Positions 53,985-64,000 of a DNA stretch of 64,000 nucleotides are shown here, one piece after another (the stretch's first letter is position 1; every line of letters starts with the position of its first letter). A program made the translations under genes and the position numbers. The stretch comes from Bretschneidera sinensis (taxonomy: Eukaryota; Streptophyta; Magnoliopsida; Brassicales; Akaniaceae): assembly GCA_023935145.1 (NCBI GenBank), contig CM043700.1, positions 66,505,120 to 66,569,119 on the forward strand. The letters are read 5' to 3'. A model generated the notes under the pieces. It was not told where the DNA came from. It did no database searches and saw nothing but the letters and a program-made list of their open reading frames with translations.

Positions 53985-54527
53985 TCAATCGACTCCAATC
54001 CTAAGAAGTCCAAGGCAATGATTGAACTTGCTTAGAGGTAGAACTTTAGTACCTAAATCCGCAGGGTTTTCTTTCGTGGCCACGTTGTCCATATGAATGC
54101 AACCTTCCGTAACATTTTCCCAAATGAAATGGTACCAAATATCCATGTGCTTTGTCCTCTCATGGAACACTAGATTCTTGCACAAATGCAATACACTTTG
54201 GCTATCTGAATACACCACAATCTGCTCCTCTAGTACCTTTAAATCTTCCAGCAACCCTTTGCACCACATAGCCTCCTTGATGGCTTCCATAGCCGCTATG
54301 TACTCAACCTTGGTTGTTAAGAGTGTTACCAATGACTACAATTGAGCTTTCCAACTTACACAACATCTGTTTAAGTTGAAGAAGTAGGAAGTAATCAATC
54401 TCCTTTTATCCCGGTCTGCTCTATAGTCCGAATCAGCATAACCCTCAAGGCAGATAGATTTACCCCTCTTCTTATAAACCAGCCCCACATCTGGGCTTCC
54501 CTTCAAGTACCTCAGCAACCACTTCAT
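53985..54527 (-). pseudogene. copia RNase H (Cop-11)
   Basis: Minus strand: MKWLLRYLKGSPDVGLVY, CLEGYADSDYRADRDKRR, a stop in SWKAQL(Q) near 54336, then TTKVEYIAAMEAIKEAMW (family TTEAEY, so one acidic residue is changed), VYSDSQSVLHLCKN, RTKHMDIWYHFIWENV and ENPADLGTKVLPLSKF to the natural terminator. Confidence 0.92.
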
Positions 54528-55701
54528 TCTAAGCCAATGCTGGTTTTTCGGGATTACTCATAAACCTACTGAAGACACTTATTGCATAAGAAATATCATG
54601 TCTAGTGCTTACTGTGGTGAACATTACAGAACTAACTGCACTAGAGTAAAGGACTTTTTCCATTTCCTTCTTCTCCTCATTCGATCTTGGACATTGATCG
54701 CTGGAGAACTTGAAATGACCAGCAAAAGGAACCTTCACTGGTTTGCTATTTTCCATAGAGAACTTAGATATCATCTTCTCTATGTAAGAAGTTTGAGAGA
54801 TCTTCAATCTGTTTCTCTCCCTTTCTCGGATGATACACATCCTAAGGATCTTTTGTGCATGGCTAAGATCCTTCATCTCAAACTCCTCACTAAGTTTAGC
54901 CTTCAATTTTTTTATCCTTTCGATGCTGCTCCCAACCAGCAACATATCATCAATATAGATAAAGATGATCACTACTTCCTCCACCATGTGCCCCTTGTAA
55001 TACAAGCACGAATCATAGTAGCTCTTCATGACACCCATGATGGTTATAAAGGAATTAAACCTCTTATTCGATTGCCGAGGTGATTGTTTTAGGCCATATA
55101 AAGATTTCTTCAGTTGGCACACCAAATCTTCCTACCTTCCTTCCTCATAGCCTTCGAGTTGCCTCATGTAAATGGTCTCATCAAGCTCTCCATGTAAAAA
55201 TGTTGTCTTCACATCCATTTGCTCAATTTGCCAATTGAATTGGACCAACAATGCTATCACTATCCTGATCGTCTTGTATTTCACAACTAGTGAGAATATT
55301 TCGGTGAAATCTATACCTTCCTTTTGTGTGAACCCCTTCGCCACCAGCCTAGCTTTATACCAGACTTCATCCCCTGGAGTGTTCCCTTCTTTGATCTTAT
55401 AGATCCATCTACAATCCACAACTCTCTGTTTTTCTAGTTTTGGCACCAATTCCCAAGAGTTGTTCTTCCTCAAAGAGTCCATTTCTTCCTCCATAGCTAG
55501 CTGCCACTTTGACGAATCCTTATATTCCATGGCTTCCATATAAGTTTCTGGTTCAACCCCTCTTTTTTTCCAAGGAGCTGCTACATTAGCATCCACAAAA
55601 CCATATCTCAAAGGTGGTCTAACTACCCTCCTTTCCAGGTCCCTTGTGAGCTGGTAGTCATTCTGGCTTGTTGCATCAACCCCTTCCAGTTCAACCTCCA
55701 C
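54528..55701 (-). pseudogene. copia reverse transcriptase (Cop-11)
   Basis: Minus strand: RPPLRYGFVDANVAAPW, WQLAMEEEMDSLRKNNSW, RWIYKIKEGNTPGDEVW, VAKGFTQKEGIDFTEIF, QMDVKTTFLHGELDETIY. A TAG replaces Gln at about 55130 (EEGRQ). Then come KKSLYGLKQSPRQ, IYIDDMLLVGSS (the catalytic YxDD as YIDD) and FSMENSKPVKVPFAGHFKF. Frame nearly intact; break at about 54528. Confidence 0.93.
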
Positions 55702-55764
55702 TTGAGTTTCTTGAGCTTGGCCTTCATCAATAGGCTCTACCTGGTCTGAACCCTCTTGCCTTCC

Positions 55765-57130
55765 TTACTCTACTTGAACTGAATTCTCCTTGATGCGATG
55801 CTCCATAAATTTTGGACTGGTTTGCTTACTAGCCCTTGCAGGGTTAGTTTTCTCCAAGTAGGGAAATAACAATTCATTAAAAATAACATCCCTACTTATT
55901 ATTAGTTTCATTCGTTTTGGTTCTAAGGACCACAACCTATACCCCTTAACCTCATCACCATACCCTAGAAACACACATTTTCTAGACCTTGGGTTACGTT
56001 TATCATCCTTTTTATGTGCGTATGCAGCACATCCAAAAGTCCTAAGGTTGTTTAACTCAGAGGGTTTTCCACTTCACATCTCCATGGGAGTCTAATGGTC
56101 TAAAGCCCTAGAGGGTGATCTATTAACCAAGTATGCAGCTGTAGACCCAACTTCTCCCCAAAAATATTTTGGTAAATCGGACCCAATTAACATGCACCTA
56201 ACCTTTTCCATAAGGGTTCTATTCATCCTCTTAGCAATTCCATTTTGCTGAGGGGTTTTCACAACCATTCTATATCTTAGAATGCCATTTAATTCACATA
56301 ATTTATCTAAATCCTTATTAAAAACTTCTAAGTCATTATCGGTTCTTAACACCTTAACTATCCTGCTTATTTGAGTCTCCAGCAACTTTTTCCACACCAC
56401 AAATTTATTCAAAGCATCTGATTTATTTTTAAGAAAATAAACCCAAACCACTCTTGAATAATCATCAATTAAAGAGAGAAAGTAACGATTACCTCCCTGT
56501 GTTGGTGTCCTTGCTAGTCCCCAAAGATCCACATGGATATAGTTAAGAATCTCTTTAGACTTGTGCACTCTGGTGTTAAAGCTGACCCGATGTTGCTTCC
56601 TAGAATGCAACTCTCACAGAAATCTAGTTTCTCTACTTTGTCACCACCAAGTAGACCATCCTTGTTGAGAACTTGCAACCCCTTTTCACTCATATGTCCC
56701 AAGTGATTGTGCCAAAATGCTGCCTTATTCATCTTAGCCATCAAGCTTGCTGCTTGATCCTTGATTTTTGTCTCAACGATCATCTCATAAAGTCCATCTT
56801 TGATTGTTGCTTTGATTACTATCAAAGAATCCTTGGTTACCTTGATATTTCCTCCCTCAGCTTTGTATGTATGCCCCATGGAATCCAACTGCCCCAATGA
56901 GATCAAATTCCTCCTCAAATCTAGGAGATACGTTACATTTCACAACAGCCTTGTGACTCCATCAAACATCCTCAACTGGATGTCTCTTATCCCCCTCACT
57001 TGTTAAGAATTGTCATTCCCTAAGAAAACCCTTCCATCATTGATCTCCTTGAAATTCTTGAACAATTCCTTATGAGGGCACATGTGATAAGTGCACCCGG
57101 AATCTAGAATCCATTTCTCGCTGCCTTGCC
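55765..57130 (-). pseudogene. copia protease and integrase (Cop-11)
   Basis: Minus strand: protease around 57110-57060 (ILDSGCTYHMC region), then NLISLGQLDSMGHTYK, FWHNHLGHMSEKGLQVL, FCESCILG with a frameshift at about 56600, QHRVSFNTRVHKSK, HVDLWGLART, LRTDNDLEV and QQNGIAKRMNRTL. As in Cop-7 the third catalytic residue Glu is Lys. Trp in YFWGEV is kept. A break near 56090 precedes the CVFLGYGDEVKGYRLW part (55974-55765). Confidence 0.9.
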
Positions 57131-57230
57131 TCCTGCTCACATTTGAGCACACAACAAGAACATCATCTTGTTGTTCTCCTTTGGCAACCGAAGCCTCTCC
57201 ATTGTTGGTATGGCTTCTCCCTCTCTCATC

Positions 57231-58001
57231 TCACAACCTCTTCTTGCAATCTTTCTTGAAGTGACCCTCCTTGTTGCAGTAGAAGCATCGCCTTCCTCTA
57301 AACTTCGGTTTGGAATGCGATCTCCTATGGCTCTGCCCTCTACCTCTTGATTGCTCCCAGTAGTTACCATGAATGCTACTGCCATTCTGAGTTGCTGGCC
57401 TTCTTCTTATGAATAGCCCTTCCCCACTTGATGCCTCCTTACTCTTGGCTTTGAAATCATGAGCCCTTATAGCATTGACCACAATTTCTTTAGTTAGTGT
57501 ATCTCTTCCATACTCAATTGCATTAATTAAACTATCAAAACAATCAGAAAGAGAATTTAATAACATAACAGCCAATTGTTCATCCTAGAATTTAATGTTA
57601 CAACTAGCCAAATCTTGAACTAGTTTATTAAAGACATCAAGATTATCTTGCAAGTCTTTATTAGGATCCATTTTAAAAGCAAAGATTCTTTTAAGAAGAT
57701 AAATCTTGTTAGGGAGAGTTTTGGTAAGAAACAACTCATCTAGTTTCTTCCATATGACAGTAGGATCTTCCGAGTCTCCGCACTCCCTTGTGACACTATC
57801 CGATATGTGCAAGAAAATGGTGTTGTATGCCATATTCTTCATCTCAATCCACTGGACCTCCGTGATACTTGCTGAAAAAACATCATCTTCTCCAATAGCC
57901 AAGTCCACCTTCTGTTGCATAAGAATAGCCTTGATCTTCCGCTTCCACAAGGAAAAATCTCCCTTTCCATCAAACTTCTCAACAACGAAATTTGAACCCA
58001 T
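57231..58001 (-). pseudogene. copia gag (Cop-11)
   Basis: ATG at 58001 (MGSNFVVEKFDGKGDF). Collinear with Cop-7 gag, but without its T-run frameshift. One internal stop (TAG, about 57583-57585). Zinc knuckle CFYCNKEGHFKKDC complete. It ends at TGA at 57231-57233. Confidence 0.93.
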
Positions 58002-58062
58002 CTTGTGGAGATGATCCCAGATTTGTGCAACACCCACAAATGCTTTCCAACTTCTTCTAAAC

Positions 58063-58158
58063 CTCAAGAACACGATCGAAGATTGATCTCAACACCATTC
58101 TTGAATCACCCTCAAGAACACGATCTGATCTTGATCTTTACTCCGTTCTTGAATCATC
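58063..58158 (-). repeat. 48-bp leader repeat, two units (Cop-11)
   Basis: CTCAAGAACACGATC at 58063 and 58111, 48 bp apart, each unit with a TTCTTGA partner for pairing. Confidence 0.85.
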
Positions 58159-58235
58159 CAAGAAGTTTTTTCTTTGAATTCTTGGAGTCTTGACTCTGTC
58201 ACCTTCTGTTCTTGCTCTGATACCCAGCTATGCAA

Positions 58236-58312
58236 GCTTTGATACCACTGTTGTGGTATCTCCTTTAGCTCTGATACCACTGTTGTTGGTATCTCCTCTA
58301 GCTCTAATACCA
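58236..58312 (-). other. Triplicated primer binding site (Cop-11)
   Basis: Copies at 58236-58247 (GCTTTGATACCA), 58268-58279 (GCTCTGATACCA, exact) and 58301-58312 (GCTCTAATACCA, next to the LTR), spaced 32-33 bp. A partial GCTCTGATACC lies at 58215-58225. The LTR-proximal copy has one mismatch and the middle one is perfect. Confidence 0.88.
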
Positions 58313-58313
58313 C

Positions 58314-59133
58314 TCTTGGGAAACCACCTTGGATGATGCTCAAGAGGTGATCTTCCAAACACCCAAGTCTAGAGTGACTTGTATAAGAAAAGTAACAGCA
58401 ACCAATCAAAGCAAGAATGAAAAGAACACAAGAAATTTATTGACGAGGTTTGGCAATATGCCTACGTCCCCGGGAGCTCCTTCGATCTCTCTACACTATC
58501 TTATCAATAGAGTTCTTTACAATCAGCAACACCCTTCCAAGAACTCACAGGTTCTTGAAGAACAAAAGAAGAAGAAGAATAAGAAGAAGAAGAAAGTGAT
58601 AAGAACAAACCCTGAAATTTTCCCAAGAAAATTCCTCTTACAAGCCCTTGAATCCCTTCTATTATACTCTCTCTTTCTAAACAACCAGCCTCTCTACAGA
58701 ATCTCTCTTGAGTTTAGTGTCTTTGTACTCTTATAATTGATCTCACTTTCAATCATAAGTTATTCCTCACACTTATGTTATTATGACTTTTGAAGCTAGG
58801 TGACCCTATACATATAGTACACCAACTTCTTGACCAATCTTGAGGGTCAATATCCACCCTTAGATCTTGAAGACCAATTAACCATGGCCTTTCATCAATC
58901 CTAAGTGATGTTGTGCATTTTGAACATGCCTCATGCACCTAACAAAAGGCTGAACCAAATGGACCATGTGTGCCTTCAAGCCGCGGCCTAAAGAAGGGCT
59001 GAAGCACCTCATTTTATCACCTTTCTAGGCACTGCGACATAGAAAGAGTTGGGCCACAGCCTGACCCGGTGTGCACACATTCTTTAACATACTGATATTC
59101 TTCTCACATTTAAACCTTAGACAAACTCTAAAA
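58314..59133 (-). repeat. 5' LTR of Cop-11
   Basis: TCTTGGGAAACC to CAAACTCTAAAA; both terminal dinucleotides differ from the 3' LTR (TG...CA). The GC-rich module (58978-59065) is shortened compared with the 3' LTR. Confidence 0.92.
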
Positions 59134-60691
59134 GCGCCTGTAGCAGTGAAACAGAAAGACAAAACTTTGTTGGATAGCAGTAGTGAAGATGAAGAAGAGG
59201 TGAGTCACCTGATTAGAGGTGGCCGAAATTTTAAATTACCTCACCTCAAAGCTGATAATCTAGGAAGAGTAATAAGAGATGAAGAGAGGGTGACAACAGA
59301 GAAAGAAAAAGGGAAGGAAGAGAAAGAAGACTCAGAGTTGAGACAACTTAAGAAAACACACGCCAAAATCTCCATCTAGGGTTTGCTCATGTCCTCAAAG
59401 AAACATTGACAGGTTATCCTGGATTATTTGGGTGAAGTTGACATTCCCACATGTATTTCCCTTGACAAATTTCTAGGGCTACTTGATGTATCAAAAAAAT
59501 GAAGCCCATATATGACTTTTGGTGATAAGGACATCCCACTATGCAGGAGAACTCATAACAGTGCGATGTATCTGACAGTGGAATTTTGGGAGAAAAAAAT
59601 TCCCATGGTGTTGGTAGATAATGGGTCAGTTTTAAATGTTTTACCTCTATGGAAAACTCGAATCTTAGGGCTTGAACCAGATGATTTTCAACTAAGTAGT
59701 CAGACGGTCCGAGCCTATGATAACACAAAGCGCATGATAGTCTAGTCAGTGAGCTTGAGGTGCAAGTTGGATAAGGACGATATAGTGATTGACTTTCATG
59801 TCATAGATATTGTTGCCTCTTTCAATATATTGTTGGGCGGGCTGTGGCTCCACAGCCTAGGGGTAGTGCCTTCTACCTACCATTATAAGGTAAAATACAG
59901 AACTGGGAACCAAGTCATAACCTTGTGCGGGGATGAAGTTGGTATTGCCCTAGTTTTCGGTTTTCAAGCATAAGGAAATGAGCTATATGGCTTTACTTTC
60001 GAGGAAGTGGTGGTGATTGACACTTTAGAATCCGACCCTTGCATTAACCCAACAATTTTTCATATAATAAAAGGGATGACCTACTTTCTAAGGGTAGGTC
60101 TGGGAAATATGGGTAAGGAGTGAAAGAATTCCCGCACTTCAAATAGTAGTTTGGGAGGCGAGGCTTCGGTTATGAACCTAGTAACAACAAGAAGAAAACA
60201 AAGGGCAACTCTCGTTTGACTCTAAATGGGTACTTCATGAAGGAAGGGGGAGATTTCCCTTACTGTGGATTCCCTGAGCCATGGATGGACAAGAGAACTT
60301 AGCAAAGGCAACTTGGATTTGAAAATTTCTTTAATCCTAAGTTTTTTTAGAAAAAAAGCAACGATAAGGAATAAAGAAGCATCGCAGACAAGTGATTGGA
60401 TCGAGAACCTAGATGGTGAAGCCATGGGTATTTTGATGATGAGAGAAGGCCATGTGAGCAGTTTTGATCGGAGCGTGTTGATTAGGCCAGTTGACAAGTG
60501 CACCAGCAGCAGTCAAGGACATAGACAAGCAGCTCTTTCTTTTTCCTCTTTGTAATAGAGTCCAGGGTGAGCAGGGGAATGATGCCCCAACCCATTTTCT
60601 GAGTTCAGTGATGTACTCGCTGAAAAATTGAATGAAATGTTGAATGATTTTGAGTACTTTGAGTCTTCTTTATGTAATAGAAAAAACCTAA
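59134..60691 (+). pseudogene. Tat/Ogre gag end, protease and linker (Tat-10)
   Basis: Continues the gag frame after Cop-11 (APVAVKQKDK, an acidic stretch SSSEDEEEVSHLIRGG). Protease: MVLVDNGSVLNVLPLW (about 59610-59650), the DNGS form seen in Tat-group elements, then NILLGGLWLHSLGVVPSTYH (about 59825; family LLGRPW). The linker 59975-60690 has only short scraps and several stops. Confidence 0.82.
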
Positions 60692-61518
60692 GTGAAATTA
60701 GCCAAGATTGTTGATCTAGTTAAAAATGAAAAAGAAAGAATAGCCCAACCTGAAATGGAAGAAACTCGAGTCATTAATCTATGCACAAATGAAAATCCAC
60801 AAGAAATTCACATTGGCTCAACTTTATCTAAAAAAGAAAGTAAAAATTTAATAAAACTTTTGCATGAGTGCAAAGATGTATTTGCTTGGTCATATGAGGA
60901 TATGCTTGGTATTGATCCAAAGATTGTACAACATAAGATCCTTTTGAACCTAGATGCTAAGCCAGTCAAGCAGAAGTTGATACGAATGCGAGTCGATTGG
61001 GTGGTTAAGATCAAAGAAGAGATCCTCAAGTAGCTGCAAGCCGGTTTCTTAATGGTTTTCGAGTACTCTTAGTGGGTAGCGAATGTGATAGCAATACCAA
61101 AGAGAGATGGAAAAGTCAGGATTTGTGTGGATTACAGGGACTTGAATCGGGTTAGCCCTAAAGATGACTTCCCTTTACCTCACATAGATACCTTTATAGA
61201 TAATACTGCTGCCAATGCCCTTTTATCATTCATGGATGGCTACTCCGGGTATAATCAGATTCTCATGGCTCCTGAAGATAGGGAAAAGACTACCTTCCCT
61301 AATCAATGGGGGACTTTTTCTATAGAGTCACGCAATTCGAACTCAAAAACGCTAGAGCGACTTATCAGAGGATGGCCACCACCCTATTGCATGACATGAT
61401 CCATAAAGAAATTGAGGTATATGTGGATGATATGATCGTCAAGTCCGAAATAGAGAAGAAAATTGGGATGCCCTCCGAAAATTCTTTAACAGAATTCAGA
61501 AGTAAAAGCTACCTTTGA
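60692..61518 (+). pseudogene. Reverse transcriptase (Tat-10)
   Basis: LIKLLHECKDVFAWSYEDM, KIVQHKILL, AKPVKQKLIRMR, then RDGKVRICVDYRDLNRVSPKDDFPLPHID, LLSFMDGYSGYNQI, a frameshift near 61310, QRMATTLLHDMIHKEIEVY and the catalytic YVDDMIVKS (about 61418). Stops at 61031 and 61069. YVDDMIVKS is characteristic of the Tat group as opposed to Athila (FxDD). Confidence 0.9.
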
Positions 61519-62160
61519 ATCCTAAAAAGTGTGCTTTTTGAGTCACAACCGATAATCTCTTGGGTTTCATGGTTAGTGAAAGTGGGATTGAGGTAGACCC
61601 GAAAAAAGTGGCAGCAATTCGGGAAATCTAAGCACTAAAAACAGAGAAAGAGGTTAGAGGATTTTTAGGAAGATTTCAGTATATCAGCAGATTTATTGCC
61701 AAACTTACCCATAACTGTGAGCCCATCTTCAAGCTGCTAAAAAAAGACTAACCAGTGAAGTGGAATGAATAGTGTCAGAAAGCCTTCGAGAAGATTAAGG
61801 ATTATCTCAAAAACCCCCAGTGTTGATCCCACCTAAGTATGGTGCTCCACTTTTGTTGTACCTATCTATCATTAACAACTCTATGGGGGCCATGTTACCT
61901 CAAGAAGACAAAGACAAAAAAGACAGTGCCATATATTATCTTAGCAAGAAACTTGTGGCTTATGAGTTAACTATTATTGGGTAAAAAATATATGTCTTGC
62001 TCTTTTTTGAGCCACCAAAAAACTCCAGCATTATTTTCGATCATTCTCTGTGAAAGTGATCTCTCGCTTGGACCCTCTAAACCATTTGTTTGAACCCCTA
62101 GCCTTGAGTGGGAAGATGATCAAATGGATGGTCATTCTCTCCTAGTTTGATCTTTAGTAC
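61519..62160 (+). pseudogene. RT connection and first RNase H (Tat-10)
   Basis: Broken frames read as: LGFMVSESGIEVDPKKVAAI (about 61560), EVRGFLGRFQYISRFI (about 61655), CEPIFKLLKK, LLYLSIINNSMGAMLPQED, AIYYLSKKLVAYEL (about 61930), then a region corresponding to PLNHLFE and MIKWMV. Many stops; the catalytic acids cannot be judged safely. Confidence 0.75.
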
Positions 62161-62647
62161 GTGAACCAGAAGTCAGTTGAGAGAGGGATAATTTCAGATT
62201 TCTTGGCAAAATTCCCAAGAGGCAAAGAAGAGGTTGAAGAGTTCAATTCTCTAGATGAAAGAATTCTAGAAGTCAAAAACTGTGAATGGAAAATGTATTT
62301 CGGTGGGGCAGCTAGTCAGAAAGGTTTTGGGATCGGAGCAGTGTTAGCCTCTCTAGAAGGAATCATTAACACCATGTCAAATTGATTGAATTTCGAGTCC
62401 ACTAATAATGTGACTGAGTATGAGGCTTGCATTCCTGGTTTAGAAGCATTCACTGATATTGGGGCAAAAGAAGTCATAGTGTATGAAGATTCCTCCTTCG
62501 TCATTTTTCAATCTCAAGGAGAGTGGAAAACTAAAGACAAGAGGATGAAACTATATTAGAACCATCTCGAAAACCTGGTCTAGTGCTTCGATAAGGTGTT
62601 ATTCGCTTACTTGCCTCGGGCCCAGAATCAGTTTGCCGATGCATTGG
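62161..62647 (+). pseudogene. Second (archaeal-type) RNase H, 3' truncated (Tat-10)
   Basis: ISDFLAKFPRGKEEVEEF, then EWKMYFGGAASQKGFGIGAVL (about 62285-62345; family form MYFDGA, so the first catalytic Asp is Gly), TEYEACIPGLEAFTDIGAKEVIVYEDSSFVI (about 62412-62505) and FAYLPRAQNQFADAL (about 62605-62645). This extra domain after the normal RNase H marks Tat/Ogre elements. Ath-12 interrupts it at 62648. Confidence 0.85.
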
Positions 62648-63873
62648 TGTTGTGAGTTTTAAATTACTCGCAAGCGCACGAGTCGTTTGCAATATAGTGT
62701 TGTGCAAGTGCGAGGTCGAATCCACAGGGAATTGCGTTGTGAAAATATATTTTTAATCTAAACTAACTTTATCTTAACCTAGTTCCAAATTGTGAATGAT
62801 ATTGCAAAAGAAATATAAACTAAACTAAGTTGATTTAAAAACTAATAATTAAAACACTAAGGTTTCCGAATCCACCCCACCGAAGTTAAGCATATATGTT
62901 CTAAAAATATAGCTTATCAAAACATTTAATGAATCCAACTATAAGACAAAAAACAAAGAATATCCTAACTAAACCAAAAGCATCCAATGTATCCGTACTC
63001 AACAAATCACAAAGGAAATCCAATTTAATTGAAAAGCATTCAATATATCCATCAGATGAAACACAAGGAATATCCAACAGACAATTTAAACTCAATCAAT
63101 TATAAGATTAACTCAAATAATTGACAGAACATTTATACTAAAAATTGTCAGATTTGTACAAGCAAATCTGAACTACTACACCAAACAACGGCGGGGCTTC
63201 ATCTTCAACCTTAGCTGAAGAGTCTAGCCACTCATAACTATGAAACTATAATTCATAATAAAAGTGCTAAACATTAAACTAAAACAACTAAATGAAAAAA
63301 AAATAAATAACTTTACATGGGAGAAATTCCACTCGCTGATGGGCAACGCTTCCCCTCGTGGTAGCAAAGCCTTCGGGATCCACCAGAATGCTAGCAGACA
63401 TCCACCGGTTAACACCAAAGTGGCCCAAGAATTGTACATTGAATGATGAGGCCAGATGGTTTTTATATTAGGGAAGTCTCGGAGCACTGCGGGTTTCAGA
63501 TTCGTTGTGGGATACTGGCCCGAGTGCGCTCGATCGCAGAATGGTGCGATCGATTGCATGTGCGCTCGATCGCATGTCTGTTACGATCGATTGTAGACGC
63601 ACTGAACAACAACTATTTTGATGTGGGATGTTGACCTTGCACTCGTTCGTAGGCAAGTGCGCTCGAGCACAGGTGCGCTCGATTGCATATCTCGTGCGAT
63701 CGATCGCAATGTCTCCTGAAGCTTCACATCTCCTGAAATGCTTCAATTCCTCCACAAACCTGTAAAAATACACAAAACACAAAAAAGACATAAAATAAAG
63801 TGAAATACTACTAACTAAGAGCATAACAAATATAAGTTAAAGGTCTAAAATATGCAATATTTAAGACTTATCA
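62648..63873 (-). repeat. 3' LTR of Ath-12
   Basis: TGTTGTGAG to GACTTATCA, same family as the Ath-5 and Ath-6 LTRs. Its USE-like element has one mismatch (CGTTGTGGGAT at 63503-63513) and the TATA region is damaged (TTTATATTA at about 63463). The CpG-palindrome array at 63520-63720 is retained. Confidence 0.93.
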
Positions 63874-64000
63874 AATATCCCCAAACTTATATTTTGCTAG
63901 TCCCTTAGCAAAACAAAATAAAAGACTCAATGAAAAGCAAAGAACATAAAGATAAGTTCATCACTCATGGTATCCAAAAATTTAAGGAGCACACATCACC
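63874..64000 (-). other. PPT and 3' noncoding start of Ath-12
   Basis: Minus strand TAAGTTTGGGGATATT (63874-63889) abuts the LTR. The rest matches 10869-10990 of Ath-5. No gene. Confidence 0.85.

Larger units (their letters stand above)
53011..59133 (-). mobile_element. Cop-11, Tnt1/Tork-like copia element, TSD GCGCC
   Basis: A 6.1-kb minus-strand element with LTRs at 53011-53904 and 58314-59133 and target duplication GCGCC (53006-53010 and 59134-59138) in Tat-10 coding sequence. Gag, protease, integrase, RT and RNase H are all present but contain stops and frameshifts. It is the best reference for the sites where Ath-5 and Ath-8 entered its relatives. Confidence 0.95.
47300..62647 (+). mobile_element. 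Tat-10, Tat/Ogre-lineage gypsy element
   Basis: Long LTR-like region, tRNA-Arg PBS (49753), long leader, gag (51364), protease, RT, RNase H and a second, archaeal-type RNase H (to 62647). It is interrupted by Cop-11 (TSD GCGCC) and by Ath-12. The second RNase H after the first and the tRNA-Arg PBS are features of the Tat/Ogre group. Integrase and 3' LTR would be beyond the window. Heavily mutated. Confidence 0.82.
62648..64000 (-). mobile_element. Ath-12, Ath-5-family element, left end only
   Basis: 3' LTR 62648-63873, then the polypurine tract and the start of the 3' noncoding region, in minus orientation, running off the window. It is inserted in the Tat-10 second RNase H. ATTGG (62643-62647) should be the target duplication, but the other side is not visible. 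Confidence 0.9.

Noticed and set aside
62531..62725. 64-codon minus frame across the Tat-10/Ath-12 boundary (similar to 21804-22070).
   Set aside because: It spans an insertion junction and LTR end sequence, so it cannot be an ancestral gene.

Overview
This window is plant nuclear DNA, almost certainly from a eudicot, made up wall to wall of LTR retrotransposons. I found no host gene, tRNA, rRNA or CRISPR array. The evidence for a plant is: Athila-type Ty3/gypsy elements with primer-binding sites (PBS) complementary to tRNA-Asp, a Tat/Ogre-type Ty3/gypsy element with a tRNA-Arg PBS and a second RNase H, and Tnt1/Tork-like Ty1/copia elements with an initiator tRNA-Met PBS. I cannot name the species from the sequence. 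All coding regions are broken by stops, frameshifts or deletions, so they are listed as pseudogenes.

Layout (names are mine). 1-334: minus-strand copia integrase scrap (Cop-0). 335-2228: LTR, PBS and truncated gag of an Athila-like element (Ath-1, plus). 2241-7080: internally deleted Athila relic (Ath-2, minus) joined to the gag of another gypsy element (Gyp-3, minus; 7081-7920, resuming at 44162-45700). 7921-44166: a composite copia nest (Cop-4, minus) bounded by TATAT repeats. Inside it lie Ath-5 (9580-24617, minus, target duplication GGAAC), which carries Ath-6 (16439-21881, plus, GATGG), and then Cop-7 (25241-41244, plus), which carries Ath-8 (26283-36040, plus, GTGAT). The nest ends in a head-to-head copia junction (41245-42250) and two tandem minus LTRs. 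45830-47300: decayed gag. 47300-62647: Tat/Ogre element Tat-10 (plus), interrupted by copia Cop-11 (53011-59133, minus, GCGCC) and by Ath-12 (62648 to the window end, minus). Insertions are four deep: Ath-6 in Ath-5 in Cop-4 in Gyp-3.

The most unusual signal is in the LTR promoters. Three Athila elements (Ath-5, Ath-6, Ath-8) carry a perfect copy of the plant U-snRNA upstream sequence element, ATCCCACATCG, 32-33 nt upstream of TATATAAA in both of their LTRs. That is the arrangement known for RNA polymerase II snRNA genes. It follows an array of CpG palindromes (GCGATCGATCGC and variants). Other LTRs in the window, both gypsy and copia, have a different GC-rich array (GCCGCGGC type) at the same place. 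Further points of interest are tandemly repeated PBSs and 48-bp hairpin leader repeats in copia, iterated polypurine-tract-like motifs in Athila 3' regions, an integrase DDE Glu-to-Lys change shared by two copia copies, a compact deletion derivative (Ath-6) lacking protease and most of pol, and a stop-codon pattern that looks like cytosine deamination.

The intact target duplications show that the nested elements transposed here. Products would be the usual Gag, protease, reverse transcriptase, RNase H and integrase, but no copy in the window can encode a full set.
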